Assembly: GCA_019314375.1 (NCBI GenBank)
Contig: JAFCZJ010000043.1
Location: 1-64,000 of the forward strand
Direction: 5' to 3'
DNA length: 64,000 nucleotides
Source of the DNA: Deltaproteobacteria bacterium
Lineage (GTDB): Bacteria > Myxococcota > B64-G9
Below the pieces are notes generated by a model. The model made no database searches. It was given only the letters and a program-made list of their open reading frames with translations, and was not told the origin of the DNA. This document shows, one piece after another, positions 34,270 to 42,422 of this stretch (the stretch's first letter is position 1; each line of letters starts with the position of its first letter). The position numbers were made by a program, and so were the translations under genes.

Positions 34270-35838
34270 CTAATCGTAGCGCAAGCCGTCTACCGGAGTG
34301 AGCCGGGAGGCCCGACTTGATGGGTAGAGGGTGGCCAAAAAACTTATGTGCAGGGCCACACCCGCGATGAGCAGGAACTGCAGGGGATCCATATCCACCG
34401 GCATGCGCTCGATGTAATAAACCTCGGGATCCAGTTGGATCCCTTGCCAAGCCACCCACATGCAGGCAAGCCAACCCAGAGCAAGCCCCAAACCGGTCCC
34501 CAAAATGCCGATGGCCAAGCCCTCGGCCATGAAAATCTTCATCACACCATCTGCCGTGGCCCCCATGGACTTCAAGATGGCGATCTCTTTGATTTTCTCC
34601 CACACCAACATAACGAGCGTGGAGACAATGCCAAAGGCCGAGACCAAAATGATGATGATGAGCACCACGAACATGCTCACTTTCTGCAACTTCAGGGCGG
34701 AGAAAAGATTCCGGTTAAGCTGGTACCAGGTCCGAACAAAATAGGGGTAACCGTCCAAAGCCGTCAGAACCTCTTTGGCCCGCTGGCCGGCCTTATCCAG
34801 CTCATCAAAGCGCAGGGCGATGCCGGTGACCGCCCGGCCCAGACCAAAAAACCGCTGCGCCTCGGACAGACTCACCACCACGGACCTGGCATCATACTCA
34901 TACATGCCCGTATGAAAAACGCCGGCCACCCGGAAAGCTTGCCGGCGCGGCACCGGCCCACTTGGGCCCATTTCCTCACTCAGAGGCGAAATCACCTGTA
35001 CTGTGTCGCCCAACTTGACCTTCAAAACCTTGGCCAACTCACGGCCCAAAAAAAGCCCTGGCCCGGCCTCCGATGTTCGCAAGTCGCTCATCTTGCCCTG
35101 CTCGATATCGAGCGGCGTCACCGCCTGGGCCGTGGCCGGATCGATACCCCGAATGAACACCCCGGCCAACTCTTTGCCCGAGGTCACCATCACCTCCTGG
35201 TAAATGAAGGGCGTGGCCGCCACCACCCCGGGCACCCGATTCAACTTGGCCATCAACATGGGGTGTTCTTCGAAGTCCATGCCGCGCTTCTGCAGCAAAG
35301 CATGCGCGTGGGCTCCGACGATCTTGTCCCTCAGCTCTCCCTCGAAACCGCTCATGACGCTCAGCACCACCATCAAAGCCGCAACGCCGATGGCCACGCC
35401 GACCACCGAAATGGCGGTGATCATCTTGAATCGCAGGTAACGCAGGCCCAGGCGAACCGGCCAGGCCAAGCCCCCCCCCCGAGCCATGAAGACCAGCAAC
35501 GCGCCAAGGGTCAAAGCCGCAAAATGCGCCTCAAAGGCCAGGCCCAAATCCACCACATTGCCCAAGCCCAGCTGGAAGCCATCGCGCCACCACATACCCA
35601 AGGGCACCAGCGCACTGGCCAACAAACCCTCCAGGCCGGGAAAACGGCTAAGCGATCGAGCAAGCCCCGCACCCAGCATCAGGCCGACCAGAGCCAGCAA
35701 AGCAAATTCCAATGAATCGCCCCGGCCGAGTTCCGGCCAAAGCCAGCGTTGAATCCCCAAACCCAAGCCCAAGCTTGCGGCACTGGCCATCAAGCTCACG
35801 GTATAGTTTCTGGCTGAGCGCAAAACGCGACCACCCAT
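34270..35838 (-). CDS. LolC/LolE-family permease with N-terminal membrane extension
   Basis: 522 residues. The core starts near residue 130 ([18 protein letters not shown]) and matches LolC/E: MacB-like periplasmic domain and C-terminal FtsX helices ('[25 protein letters not shown]'). Residues 1-130 add about four extra hydrophobic helices compared with the usual 400-residue LolC/E. The paralogue at 30796 has the same extension, so a LolC-LolE heterodimer with LolD is likely. GAGGAG lies upstream of the ATG. It sits 20 bases downstream of prfB. Confidence 0.9.
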   Translation of the reverse strand: MGGRVLRSARNYTVSLMASAASLGLGLGIQRWLWPELGRGDSLEFALLALVGLMLGAGLARSLSRFPGLEGLLASALVPLGMWWRDGFQLGLGNVVDLGLAFEAHFAALTLGALLVFMARGGGLAWPVRLGLRYLRFKMITAISVVGVAIGVAALMVVLSVMSGFEGELRDKIVGAHAHALLQKRGMDFEEHPMLMAKLNRVPGVVAATPFIYQEVMVTSGKELAGVFIRGIDPATAQAVTPLDIEQGKMSDLRTSEAGPGLFLGRELAKVLKVKLGDTVQVISPLSEEMGPSGPVPRRQAFRVAGVFHTGMYEYDARSVVVSLSEAQRFFGLGRAVTGIALRFDELDKAGQRAKEVLTALDGYPYFVRTWYQLNRNLFSALKLQKVSMFVVLIIIILVSAFGIVSTLVMLVWEKIKEIAILKSMGATADGVMKIFMAEGLAIGILGTGLGLALGWLACMWVAWQGIQLDPEVYYIERMPVDMDPLQFLLIAGVALHISFLATLYPSSRASRLTPVDGLRYD

Positions 35839-35858
35839 GGCTCAGGTACTCCTCGAAA

Positions 35859-36969
35859 TCAAGCGGGTTTCTCGTCGCCGGCCTGGATCAGGTAGGCTTC
35901 GATGAAAACGTCCAAGTCGCCATCGAGCACCCGATCCACGTCACCCACATCAAGATGGGTGCGGTGGTCCTTGGCCATGCGATAGGGTTGTAAGACGTAT
36001 GAACGAATCTGTGAGCCCCAGGCGATCTCCTTCTTTTGTGCGTGCAGCACATCCTCTTCGGCCTGACGCTTCTCCATCTCCAGTTCGTACAGCCGGGCCT
36101 TCAATAATTTCATGGCCGTGGCCTTGTTGCGATGCTGACTGCGCTCGTTCTGGCAGGCCACCACGATGCCCGAGGGGAAGTGGGTCAGGCGCACGGCCGA
36201 ATCGGTCTTGTTCACATGCTGACCACCTGCCCCGGAGGCCCGGTAGGTGTCGATGCGCAAGTCCTCGTCACGCACTTCGATTTCGATGTCGTCATCAACT
36301 TCAGGAAAAACGAATACGCTGGCAAAAGAAGTATGTCGGCGTTTGGCCGTATCGAATGGGGAAATACGCACCAGGCGATGGATGCCCACTTCGGCTCGCA
36401 GGTAACCAAAAGCATGGGTTCCAGTCACTTCAACCGTGGCCGACTTGATGCCCGCCTCGTCTCCAGGCTGATACTCAGTCACCGAGGTATTCCAGCCCCT
36501 GCGCTCCGCGAAACGCAGGTACATACGAAGCAACATGTCGGCCCAGTCACAGGACTCGGTCCCACCCGCGCCTGAGTTGATGCTCAAGAATGCATTGCGA
36601 TGGTCGTTGGGACCCGAGAGCATTCTGGCAAGCTCCACCCGACGCAAATTCTTTTCGAGGGCGGTCAAATCGCCTTCGATCTCGGATTCCACCTCGGCAT
36701 CGCCTTCAGCCTCGGCCAACTCCAGGAGTTCCAAAGAATCCGCCAGGCGTCCTTCCAGGCCGTCGAATTCTTCCAACACCCCCGCCACGACGGCACGCTC
36801 TTTTTGAATTTCCGCCGCTTTCTGTGGATTGTTCCAGAAGGCCGGATCCTCGATCTCTTTGTCTATGGTCGCGACACGCTGCCGCTTGCCGACCAGGTCA
36901 AAGAGGCCCCCGGAGCGCATCCAGCCGCTCTTTGAGGCTTTCCAATCGCTCTTTGATATCCTTGCCCAT
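35859..36969 (-). CDS. prfB: Peptide chain release factor 2, with programmed +1 frameshift
   Basis: RF2 of about 369 residues when the frameshift is included. Frame 0 starts at ATG 36969 (GAGGAG upstream; MGKDIKERLESLKERLDALR), reaches an in-frame TGA at 36898-36900, and shifts +1 to continue LFDLVGKRQRVATID. The GGQ motif (ASGAGGQHVNKTDSAVR) is present for peptidyl-tRNA hydrolysis; the codon-recognition loop lies near 'GIHRLVRISPFD'. Counting only the uninterrupted frame would give a truncated start at 36920. Autoregulation at UGA is well established for this family. Confidence 0.96.
36897..36912 (-). promoter_or_regulatory. prfB: prfB programmed +1 frameshift site
   Basis: On the coding strand CGG GGG CCT CTT TGA C: a G-rich Shine-Dalgarno-like run followed by CTT TGA C, nearly the E. 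coli prfB slippery site (AGG GGG TAT CTT TGA C). Low RF2 favours slippage at CTT and readthrough to full-length protein. Confidence 0.92.
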
Positions 36970-37069
36970 AATCAAACTCCTCACAATGAAGAATGAACCA
37001 TCTTGCTACACCAAGAAACAAAGCAAGTCAACGCAGGCCATGGGCTGCAAATTCGGGCCCAAGGTGTGA

Positions 37070-38287
37070 TCATTCCGAGCATCTGCCGGTGTCGGGATTG
37101 CAGGTTCCAACGGTATGGCCCGCGCAGTCGTCGTTATTGGCGCATTCCGGTGCCTCGTAGCAATTGTTCCAGGTGGTGTTGCAGAACCAGTCAGGGCCGT
37201 TGCAGTCATCATTGACGAGACATTCGACACAGACCTTGTTTGTGGAGTCGCATACCTCCTCGTTGGGATTGATGCAGTCGCCATTGGCAAGGCACTCGAC
37301 GCATACGCCGTTTGTGGTGTCGCATACCTCCTCGTTGGGATTGATGCAGTCACCAGCGGCAAGGCATTCGACGCAGAGGCTACTTATTGTGTCGCACACC
37401 GCTCCGTTGGGGTTGGTGGTGCAATCGGCGTTCTCGGTACACTCTGGCGGTATGCCGCATGTATGGGTGTCGTCGTCACATACCTCACCGATGGTTTCGT
37501 CGCAGGTGGTGTTGGCAATGCACTCGACGCACATGTTGTCGTCTGCGAGGCAAATCTCGCCGTAGGGGCTGCCGACGCAGTCGTCGTTTGCCTCGCAGTA
37601 AGAAAAGACTTCGGTGCCGAAGGCAATCTCGTTAATGCAGAAGACATCGCCACCTTTAACCTCGGTTGTGACCCAAGGTTTTCCCTGGTTTCTGGTGACT
37701 TCGACGAGAACAACATCAGTAACGGTTCCAACGACATGGTGACCGGGGCCGTTGACGTCGGTCACGGTGAGGGTGCCGCTGATGGCGAAGTATTCCTTCG
37801 TGCAGGACAGGTCACCCCTGTTGCAACTTGTGGAGAGCAGCACGCAGGTGCCGCAGGTTGAGTAGTCGAGTTCGTCAGCCGAGCTGCCCAAGGTATACGT
37901 GCCGGGTGCGCTGGTAGATGGGTTGTTTCCAACCCCTGGCCAGAGCTCAATCCGATTCCAGCCAAAGGTGCTCTGGTCGCTGTCGTACTGGTCAATGATG
38001 ATGGCGTCGCCAACAAGGTCGAAGGCTTTTTCCGAGAAAACGGTGAATCCGTTGTGATCGCAAGTGAGTTCGGGGTCGTCGTCGACGCAGGTGCCGTTGT
38101 CACAGGTTTGATCGGCCATGCAGGAGTTCACGCAACTGCCGTCGGTGCAAACCATGCAGTGATTGGCATCGCAAGAAGGATCGCAATCGGGGTTGCTCTC
38201 ATCGCCCCCGCAGCCGGCCAAGCCGAAAGCGACCAACCATACAAACAACAAACTCCAACAACTCGCACAGCGATGCAAAGATCTCAT
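37070..38287 (-). CDS. Cys-rich lipoprotein with tandem 'CVECL' repeats
   Basis: 405 residues. A lipoprotein signal (WLVAFGLAGC|GGDE) is followed by a Cys-rich segment ('CDPSCDANHCMVCTDGSC'), a central region of about 130 residues with few Cys (FTVFSEKAFDLVGDAIIIDQ), and a C-terminal run of short repeats such as 'CVECLANGDCINPNEEVCDS' spaced about 25 residues. The repeats resemble the Dickkopf/stigma-type Cys repeats common in Myxococcota surface lipoproteins. AAGGAGG lies 6 bases before the ATG. Probably exposed at the cell surface; ligand unknown. Confidence 0.82.
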   Translation of the reverse strand: MRSLHRCASCWSLLFVWLVAFGLAGCGGDESNPDCDPSCDANHCMVCTDGSCVNSCMADQTCDNGTCVDDDPELTCDHNGFTVFSEKAFDLVGDAIIIDQYDSDQSTFGWNRIELWPGVGNNPSTSAPGTYTLGSSADELDYSTCGTCVLLSTSCNRGDLSCTKEYFAISGTLTVTDVNGPGHHVVGTVTDVVLVEVTRNQGKPWVTTEVKGGDVFCINEIAFGTEVFSYCEANDDCVGSPYGEICLADDNMCVECIANTTCDETIGEVCDDDTHTCGIPPECTENADCTTNPNGAVCDTISSLCVECLAAGDCINPNEEVCDTTNGVCVECLANGDCINPNEEVCDSTNKVCVECLVNDDCNGPDWFCNTTWNNCYEAPECANNDDCAGHTVGTCNPDTGRCSE

Positions 38288-38371
38288 GGACTTCCTCCTT
38301 GGTGGCAATTCAGCGGCTCAATCTAATGCACATAGGGACTGCGGTCAAAGGGGAAGTCCGGCTCTTCCAGA

Positions 38372-38394
38372 GGGGCAAGTGAACAGTTGGCCCC
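38372..38394 (+). repeat. Dispersed hairpin repeat, copy B (degenerate)
   Basis: Reads GGGGCAAGTGAACAGTTGGC then CCC, close to the second half of the repeat core found at 39441. A detached 'GGAGTGCCAG' follows at 38401-38410. It lies at the left border of the Xre/RES module. Confidence 0.55.
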
Positions 38395-38409
38395 AAATTA
38401 GGAGTGCCA

Positions 38410-38437
38410 GATGAATCAACATGGATGAATCAACATG
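38410..38437. repeat. 14-bp tandem duplication
   Basis: GATGAATCAACATG twice in a row (38410-38423, 38424-38437), directly between the dispersed repeat and the antitoxin operator. A comparable tandem duplication lies next to the repeat copy at 43312. Confidence 0.75.
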
Positions 38438-38475
38438 ACACGTGTCTTGACTAATGTCTGGTCACGTGTCATACT
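38437..38475 (+). promoter_or_regulatory. Promoter and operator of the Xre/RES toxin-antitoxin operon
   Basis: TTGACT (38447-38452), 17-base spacer, CATACT (38470-38475). A perfect palindrome GACACGTGTC (38437-38446) lies just upstream of the -35, and a near copy GTCACGTGTC (38461-38470) fills the spacer up to the -10. Two like-sequence sites around the promoter fit autorepression by the antitoxin's helix-turn-helix. Confidence 0.65.
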
Positions 38476-38492
38476 GAATTTAGAGGTGCACA

Positions 38493-38873
38493 ATGGCTAG
38501 AGCATTGGAAGCAATCCAGAGTACCAAGCGCAGCCCCAGGGCCGGCCGGTCGCGTTCCTTTAAGCTACGGCAATTCCTTGGCATTGCACAGGAGGACTTT
38601 GCCCGACTTTTGGGTGTGTCTGTTCGTTCCGTGGCTCGCTGGGAGGGCAAGGGCGGGCGGCCGGTCCCGGATGTCCGCGAGAAGATCAACTTCCTGATGA
38701 AATTAAGCATGTTGCTCGATGAGATGATCGAACGAGAAGACATCACAGATTGGCTGACCACCCCGAATCCCGAGTTTCTTGACCAGCCTCCCGTGGACCT
38801 GATTCGCTCAGAGTATGGTCGCCGAATCATCGAACAAGAAATCAAACGGGCTGAATGGGGCATTCCTGGGTGA
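38493..38873 (+). CDS. Xre/MbcA/ParS-family antitoxin
   Basis: 126 residues. The N-terminal helix-turn-helix ('QEDFARLLGVSVRSVARWEGKG') binds DNA; the C-terminal MbcA/ParS/Xre toxin-binding domain ends 'WLTTPNPEFLDQPPVDLIRSEYGRRIIEQEIKR', where the aspartate/glutamate-rich tail blocks RES toxins. AGAGG precedes the ATG. Paired palindromes in the promoter support autoregulation. The toxin gene overlaps its 3' end. Confidence 0.9.
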   Translation: MARALEAIQSTKRSPRAGRSRSFKLRQFLGIAQEDFARLLGVSVRSVARWEGKGGRPVPDVREKINFLMKLSMLLDEMIEREDITDWLTTPNPEFLDQPPVDLIRSEYGRRIIEQEIKRAEWGIPG

Positions 38874-39391
38874 AAAAAACCATCTTCGACGACAAGACAT
38901 TCCAAAAGCTGAGTCCCGAAAGCATCAAGGGTCGATGGTACCGAACCGTAAAGTACAAACGCCTCAAGCAGGTGGGCAACCCCCTGGGTTCGTCCATGGT
39001 TGAAGGCAGGTACCACACGACTGCCGAGGACTCTGTCTTGTACCTGTCCGACTCTCCGGCCTTGTGTATGAGCGAGTCGACCAAGATATTTCAAACCGTA
39101 GAGATCAAGGATTCAGCTTGGTACACCGCCACATTCAAGGTCAAATTGTCACATGTGCTGAATCTTACTGATCCCAAGATCCTGAAACGCTTGAGCATCA
39201 CACCGGCAGACCTTGTGCAACCCAGGCCCGGTGGCTACAACCTAACGCAAAGGATCGCCACAAAGGCCAGGACCACAGGCTTCGAGGCCATACTCGTACA
39301 AACCGCGAGGCCAGGCCTCTCCGGCAACAACCTGGTTGTTTTCCTCGAGGTCGTGGCCAACACCAAAGGCATTGTCGCTGTTGCGAGTTAG
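38855..39391 (+). CDS. RES-domain toxin
   Basis: 178 residues with the RES fold: 'GRWYRTVKYKRL' (Arg), 'GRYHTTAEDSVLYLSDSPALCMSE' (Tyr, Ser and Glu) are the conserved active-site segments. RES toxins degrade NAD+ by phosphorolysis or hydrolysis, causing growth arrest. The start may be ATG 38855 or GTG 38870; the latter gives a 4-base overlap with the antitoxin stop. The stop TAG shares its last base with the repeat array that follows. Second gene of the toxin-antitoxin operon. Confidence 0.88.
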   Translation: MGHSWVKKTIFDDKTFQKLSPESIKGRWYRTVKYKRLKQVGNPLGSSMVEGRYHTTAEDSVLYLSDSPALCMSESTKIFQTVEIKDSAWYTATFKVKLSHVLNLTDPKILKRLSITPADLVQPRPGGYNLTQRIATKARTTGFEAILVQTARPGLSGNNLVVFLEVVANTKGIVAVAS

Positions 39392-39470
39392 TGCGGCAGA
39401 ATTCGGGGTGCGGCAGAATTCGGGGTGCCCGGCAGAATTCGGGGTGCCAGGCGAACAGTTGGCCCGGGGG
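39391..39470 (+). repeat. Dispersed repeat, copy C, with tandem EcoRI-type units
   Basis: Two exact units GTGCGGCAGAATTCGGG (39391-39407, 39408-39424), a third variant GTGCCCGGCAGAATTCGGG (39425-39443), then the terminal hairpin unit GTGCCAGGCGAACAGTTGGC (39444-39463). The array begins at the last base of the RES stop codon. Same orientation as the other copies. Confidence 0.85.
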
Positions 39471-39501
39471 CCCCTGCCCGACCTTCGTGCCTCCGTTCTC
39501 T

Positions 39502-39522
39502 CGGGCCGCAAACAGCGGCCCG
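39502..39522. terminator. GC-rich hairpin between convergent genes
   Basis: CGGGCCGC (39502-39509) and GCGGCCCG (39515-39522) are perfect 8-bp arms with a 5-base loop. It lies between the RES toxin and the convergent FGE lipoprotein gene. No T-run follows, so a terminator role is tentative. Confidence 0.4.
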
Positions 39523-39563
39523 ACCAGAAATCCAGGAGTCCAGTTCATCAGGGGTCCAAACCA

Positions 39564-41459
39564 CTACCTGGCACAGCGGAAGCCGAGGAAGTAGTAGCGA
39601 TAAGGCGGAAAGACGTAGCTGCGACAGGCGGCGCGCAGAACGTCGGCATCGCCGTAGAAGCTGCCGCCGCGTGCAACCCGGATGTCGCCGCTATCCTCCC
39701 ATGCACTGCCATCCGTCGGTGCACCCGTATAGCTACCGTGAATCTCATCCTGCACCCACTCCCATATATTCCCCGCCATGTCGCAAAGCCCCTGGTCCGT
39801 GTTACCATCGGTTTTACCGCATACAGCCCAGGTGCTGTTCTGTCCGCAGCCCCATCCTCCATCATCCATCACCGCATACTCGCAGGTCGCCGTTTCATCC
39901 CCCCAGGGGTAGGTGATGTCCTGCCCCCCCGATCGAGCCGCATACTCCCACTCGGCCTCCGACGGCAACCGGCCTCCCGCCCAGGTACAAAACGCTACCG
40001 CCTGATCCCAGTCAACACAGTTCACCGGATGTGCCCCTCGATCTGAATATCCCCAGTTGCAATAAGAATCAAAAGTATTGCCATCCGGCGAAGTGCAGGT
40101 CCCCGCATCGACACAAACCTGGTACTGTTCGACCGTCACCTCGGTCTTGCTCATCTCGAAAGACGGCACCGTGACAGAATGAATTGGCAGTTCATTAGAA
40201 CCACCTGCATCACTTCCCATCTGAAACGTGCCACCAGTGATTGAAAGCCAGGGAAGAACCTCGCACTGGCCACTCATCTCATCACAGGTCTCACCCATAC
40301 CGCAGCCGGGCCCGCAGGTCCCGCCGCAACCGTCAGGACCGCATTCTTTGTCTACACAGGCAGGGGTGCAGCAGGCATTGCCGTTGCACACGTCTCCTTC
40401 GCCGCAGTCGTCGGCGGTGTCGCAACCGCAAACATAGTTGTCATCCGACGGGTTGATGCAGGCATGGCCGGCGGTGCTTAGCGAGCAATTTTCGCAAGCT
40501 TCGCCGCAAGCATCAAACACGGTACAGGCAGCGCAAAGCTGGTTGTCGCAGTACTGCCCTGCGGGACAATCCGCCGTACAGGTCCCATCGCAACCGTCAT
40601 CAGCCCCCCCACACTTGCCCAAGCAGTCGGGGGTGCATTCCATGCAAACCCCGTCGGCACAGCCGTAGGGACAGTTGACCAAGTTGGGGCTGTAAGTACA
40701 ATCGCCGCCATCGCAAAGGCCCGTCTCCGGATACTGCATCAGGCTGTCCCCGTCACAGGTGTCAGCCGGCGGGTCGTCGCAGACGATGTCGAGGCAAGGG
40801 TCGGCATTGCAAGCGCCGTTGACACAGCCGAAATCGCAAACCACCGTGTCGGAGGCATAGTTGCAAATGCCCGCGCCGCAAGTGCCGTTGCTCTGATAGG
40901 TGGTCAGACTGTCCCCGTCACAGGTGTCGGCCGGCGGGTCGTCGCAGACGATGTCGAGGCAAGGGTCGGCATCGCAGGCACCGTTGACACAGCCGAAATC
41001 GCAAGCCACCGTGTCGGAGGCATAGTTGCAAATGCCCGCGCTGCAAGTGCCGCTGCTCTGATAGGTGGTCAGGCTGTCCCCGTCACAGGTGTCGGCCGGC
41101 GGGTCGTCGCAGACGATGTCGAGGCAAGGGTCGGCATGGCAAGCGCCGTTGACACAGCCGAAATCGCAAGCCACCGTGACGAAGGCATAGTTGCAAATGC
41201 CCGCGCTGCAAGTGCCGCTGCTCTGATAGGTGGTCAGGCTGTCCCCGTCACAGGTGTCGGCCGGCGGGTCGTCGCAGACGATGTCGGCGCAAGGGTCTTC
41301 CGGGTCGACGCAGCGACCGTTGCTGCAAACTTGCGCGTCCTCGCAATCGCTGTCCAAAACGCAATCATTTGGATCGGCCGTCGAGCCACCACAGCCGAAA
41401 GACAAGACCAGCATCGACAGAGTAAAACCCAATCCAACAAACATCCCGACGTTTTTCAT
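39564..41459 (-). CDS. Lipoprotein with Cys-rich tandem repeats and formylglycine-enzyme-like domain
   Basis: 631 residues. Signal peptide with lipobox (SMLVLSFGC|GGS), then four tandem Cys-rich repeats of 55 residues (unit around 'DPCLDIVCDDPPADTCDGD'), further Cys-rich units, and a C-terminal FGE-sulfatase/SUMF1-like domain (about 395-631): 'GGTFQMGSDAGGSNELPIHSV', 'PVNCVDWDQAVAFCTWAGGRLPSEAEWEYAARSG', 'CDMAGNIWEWVQDE', 'RGGSFYG', 'FLGFRCAR'. In most such bacterial proteins this fold has other or unknown roles; I do not see the Cys pair needed to oxidise sulfatases with certainty. GGAGG precedes the ATG. Confidence 0.88.
   Translation of the reverse strand: MKNVGMFVGLGFTLSMLVLSFGCGGSTADPNDCVLDSDCEDAQVCSNGRCVDPEDPCADIVCDDPPADTCDGDSLTTYQSSGTCSAGICNYAFVTVACDFGCVNGACHADPCLDIVCDDPPADTCDGDSLTTYQSSGTCSAGICNYASDTVACDFGCVNGACDADPCLDIVCDDPPADTCDGDSLTTYQSNGTCGAGICNYASDTVVCDFGCVNGACNADPCLDIVCDDPPADTCDGDSLMQYPETGLCDGGDCTYSPNLVNCPYGCADGVCMECTPDCLGKCGGADDGCDGTCTADCPAGQYCDNQLCAACTVFDACGEACENCSLSTAGHACINPSDDNYVCGCDTADDCGEGDVCNGNACCTPACVDKECGPDGCGGTCGPGCGMGETCDEMSGQCEVLPWLSITGGTFQMGSDAGGSNELPIHSVTVPSFEMSKTEVTVEQYQVCVDAGTCTSPDGNTFDSYCNWGYSDRGAHPVNCVDWDQAVAFCTWAGGRLPSEAEWEYAARSGGQDITYPWGDETATCEYAVMDDGGWGCGQNSTWAVCGKTDGNTDQGLCDMAGNIWEWVQDEIHGSYTGAPTDGSAWEDSGDIRVARGGSFYGDADVLRAACRSYVFPPYRYYFLGFRCAR
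40773..41310 (-). repeat. 165-bp tandem coding repeats inside the FGE lipoprotein gene
   Basis: The motif GTCGTCGCAGACGATGTC recurs at 40773, 40938, 41103 and 41268, exactly 165 bases apart, giving 55-residue protein repeats. Units two and three are almost identical at DNA level, a sign of recent duplication or homogenisation and a likely site of copy-number change. Confidence 0.9.
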
Positions 41460-41561
41460 AGCTTGCGCCTCCAGTTTATTGCTTCCCGTCCCTATTATCT
41501 GAACTCTTGAAGAAAAAAAGGCAATTAAAAAGAGGCATCCGCGATGTCAGCAGAGATGCAT

Positions 41562-41608
41562 CCAGAATTCCGGGTGCCCGGGTGCCAGGCGAATAGTTGG
41601 CCCGCCCC
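41562..41608 (+). repeat. Dispersed hairpin repeat, copy D
   Basis: CCAGAATTCCGGGTGCCC followed by GGGTGCCAGGCGAATAGTTG and GCCC (core 41580-41603). It ends two bases before the stop codon of the AbiEii gene, much as copy C abuts the RES stop. Confidence 0.8.
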
Positions 41609-41609
41609 T

Positions 41610-42422
41610 TCATGCCCCTTTCCAGGGATCGCCGGGTAGTCGAGTTACCAGTGACTTGTGGACAAGAGCCCATGCGGCCTTCACGTCATAGTCGAGGCCG
41701 GGTCGCAGCAACGGGTGGGTGTCGTCGAGGAAAAGAGCGTCCTTCATTTTTCCCGCCATGCTCTCCTCGAATTGAGCCCGCGTTGCGGCCGTTTGGCTGA
41801 AGGTCATGTACTCGGTGAAGCAACGAACGATTTCCTCTGGTTCGACCTCCTGCTCGGTGAGAGCGAGCCACAGGTCGAAGAGATCGCGCCCCTTCTTGCG
41901 TTGGTAGAGGGCGCGCATCTTCGTCCCCAGCAGCTCGGTCAAGCGATAGGTTGCGATCTCGGAATCTCCAGAGAACCAAGGGTTCGTCACAGTGTATCCG
42001 CGCCGTTCCATCCCCAGCACGTTGAAATGTTCGCGTGTGTTGATTTCAACCTTCAGACGCATGTTCACCACGGGCACGAAGGTCGTCTCGAAGCGGTAAT
42101 AGAGAGTGAAGCGCCCCTTGCCCTGCTTCCACTTCGGTTTGCCGAGCCAGGGGTCGAGCACATCCCGGATGGCGTCGATCAGCCCTCCGATAGGCCCGGC
42201 CTCGTATTGTACGAGATCGATATCCTCGGAATAGCGCCCTGCCGGATCAAAGAACAGCTTATGCAGAGCCGTGCCACCCCGAAACACCGCTTGTTCGGCG
42301 ACCACCGGGTGCCGGTACATTGTGATCAGGGCTCGACTCAAAATGAGATCTTGTTCGACCTGGGTGTTGTCCGGCCATGGGGCTGTCATGCGCCAATTGG
42401 TGATGTTCGCACGTGGGATCAT
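41610..42422 (-). CDS. AbiEii/AbiGii-type nucleotidyltransferase toxin
   Basis: 270 residues of the AbiEii family (DNA polymerase beta-like nucleotidyltransferase). 'FRGGTALHKLFF' and 'YSEDIDLVQY' give the GG...S and D-x-D metal motif; 'LKVEIN' supplies the third acidic residue, and 'KMRALYQRKKGRDLFDLWLAL' the family C-terminal Lys motif. AbiEii toxins modify nucleic-acid targets with a nucleotide; relatives act in phage defence as abortive infection. The ATG overlaps the antitoxin stop (ATGA). All catalytic motifs look intact. Confidence 0.92.
   Translation of the reverse strand: MIPRANITNWRMTAPWPDNTQVEQDLILSRALITMYRHPVVAEQAVFRGGTALHKLFFDPAGRYSEDIDLVQYEAGPIGGLIDAIRDVLDPWLGKPKWKQGKGRFTLYYRFETTFVPVVNMRLKVEINTREHFNVLGMERRGYTVTNPWFSGDSEIATYRLTELLGTKMRALYQRKKGRDLFDLWLALTEQEVEPEEIVRCFTEYMTFSQTAATRAQFEESMAGKMKDALFLDDTHPLLRPGLDYDVKAAWALVHKSLVTRLPGDPWKGA

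Noticed and set aside
34348-35715. 455-codon plus-strand frame opposite the Lol permease gene
   Set aside because: Composition is His/Gln-rich with no domain; a shadow of the high-GC minus-strand gene.
39391-39470. CRISPR-like short direct repeats
   Set aside because: The units are directly abutting with no spacers, there are only three, and no cas genes are present.
39564-41459. Diversity-generating retroelement target
   Set aside because: The FGE-like fold fits, but no reverse transcriptase, template repeat or adenine-biased 3' region is visible in the window.
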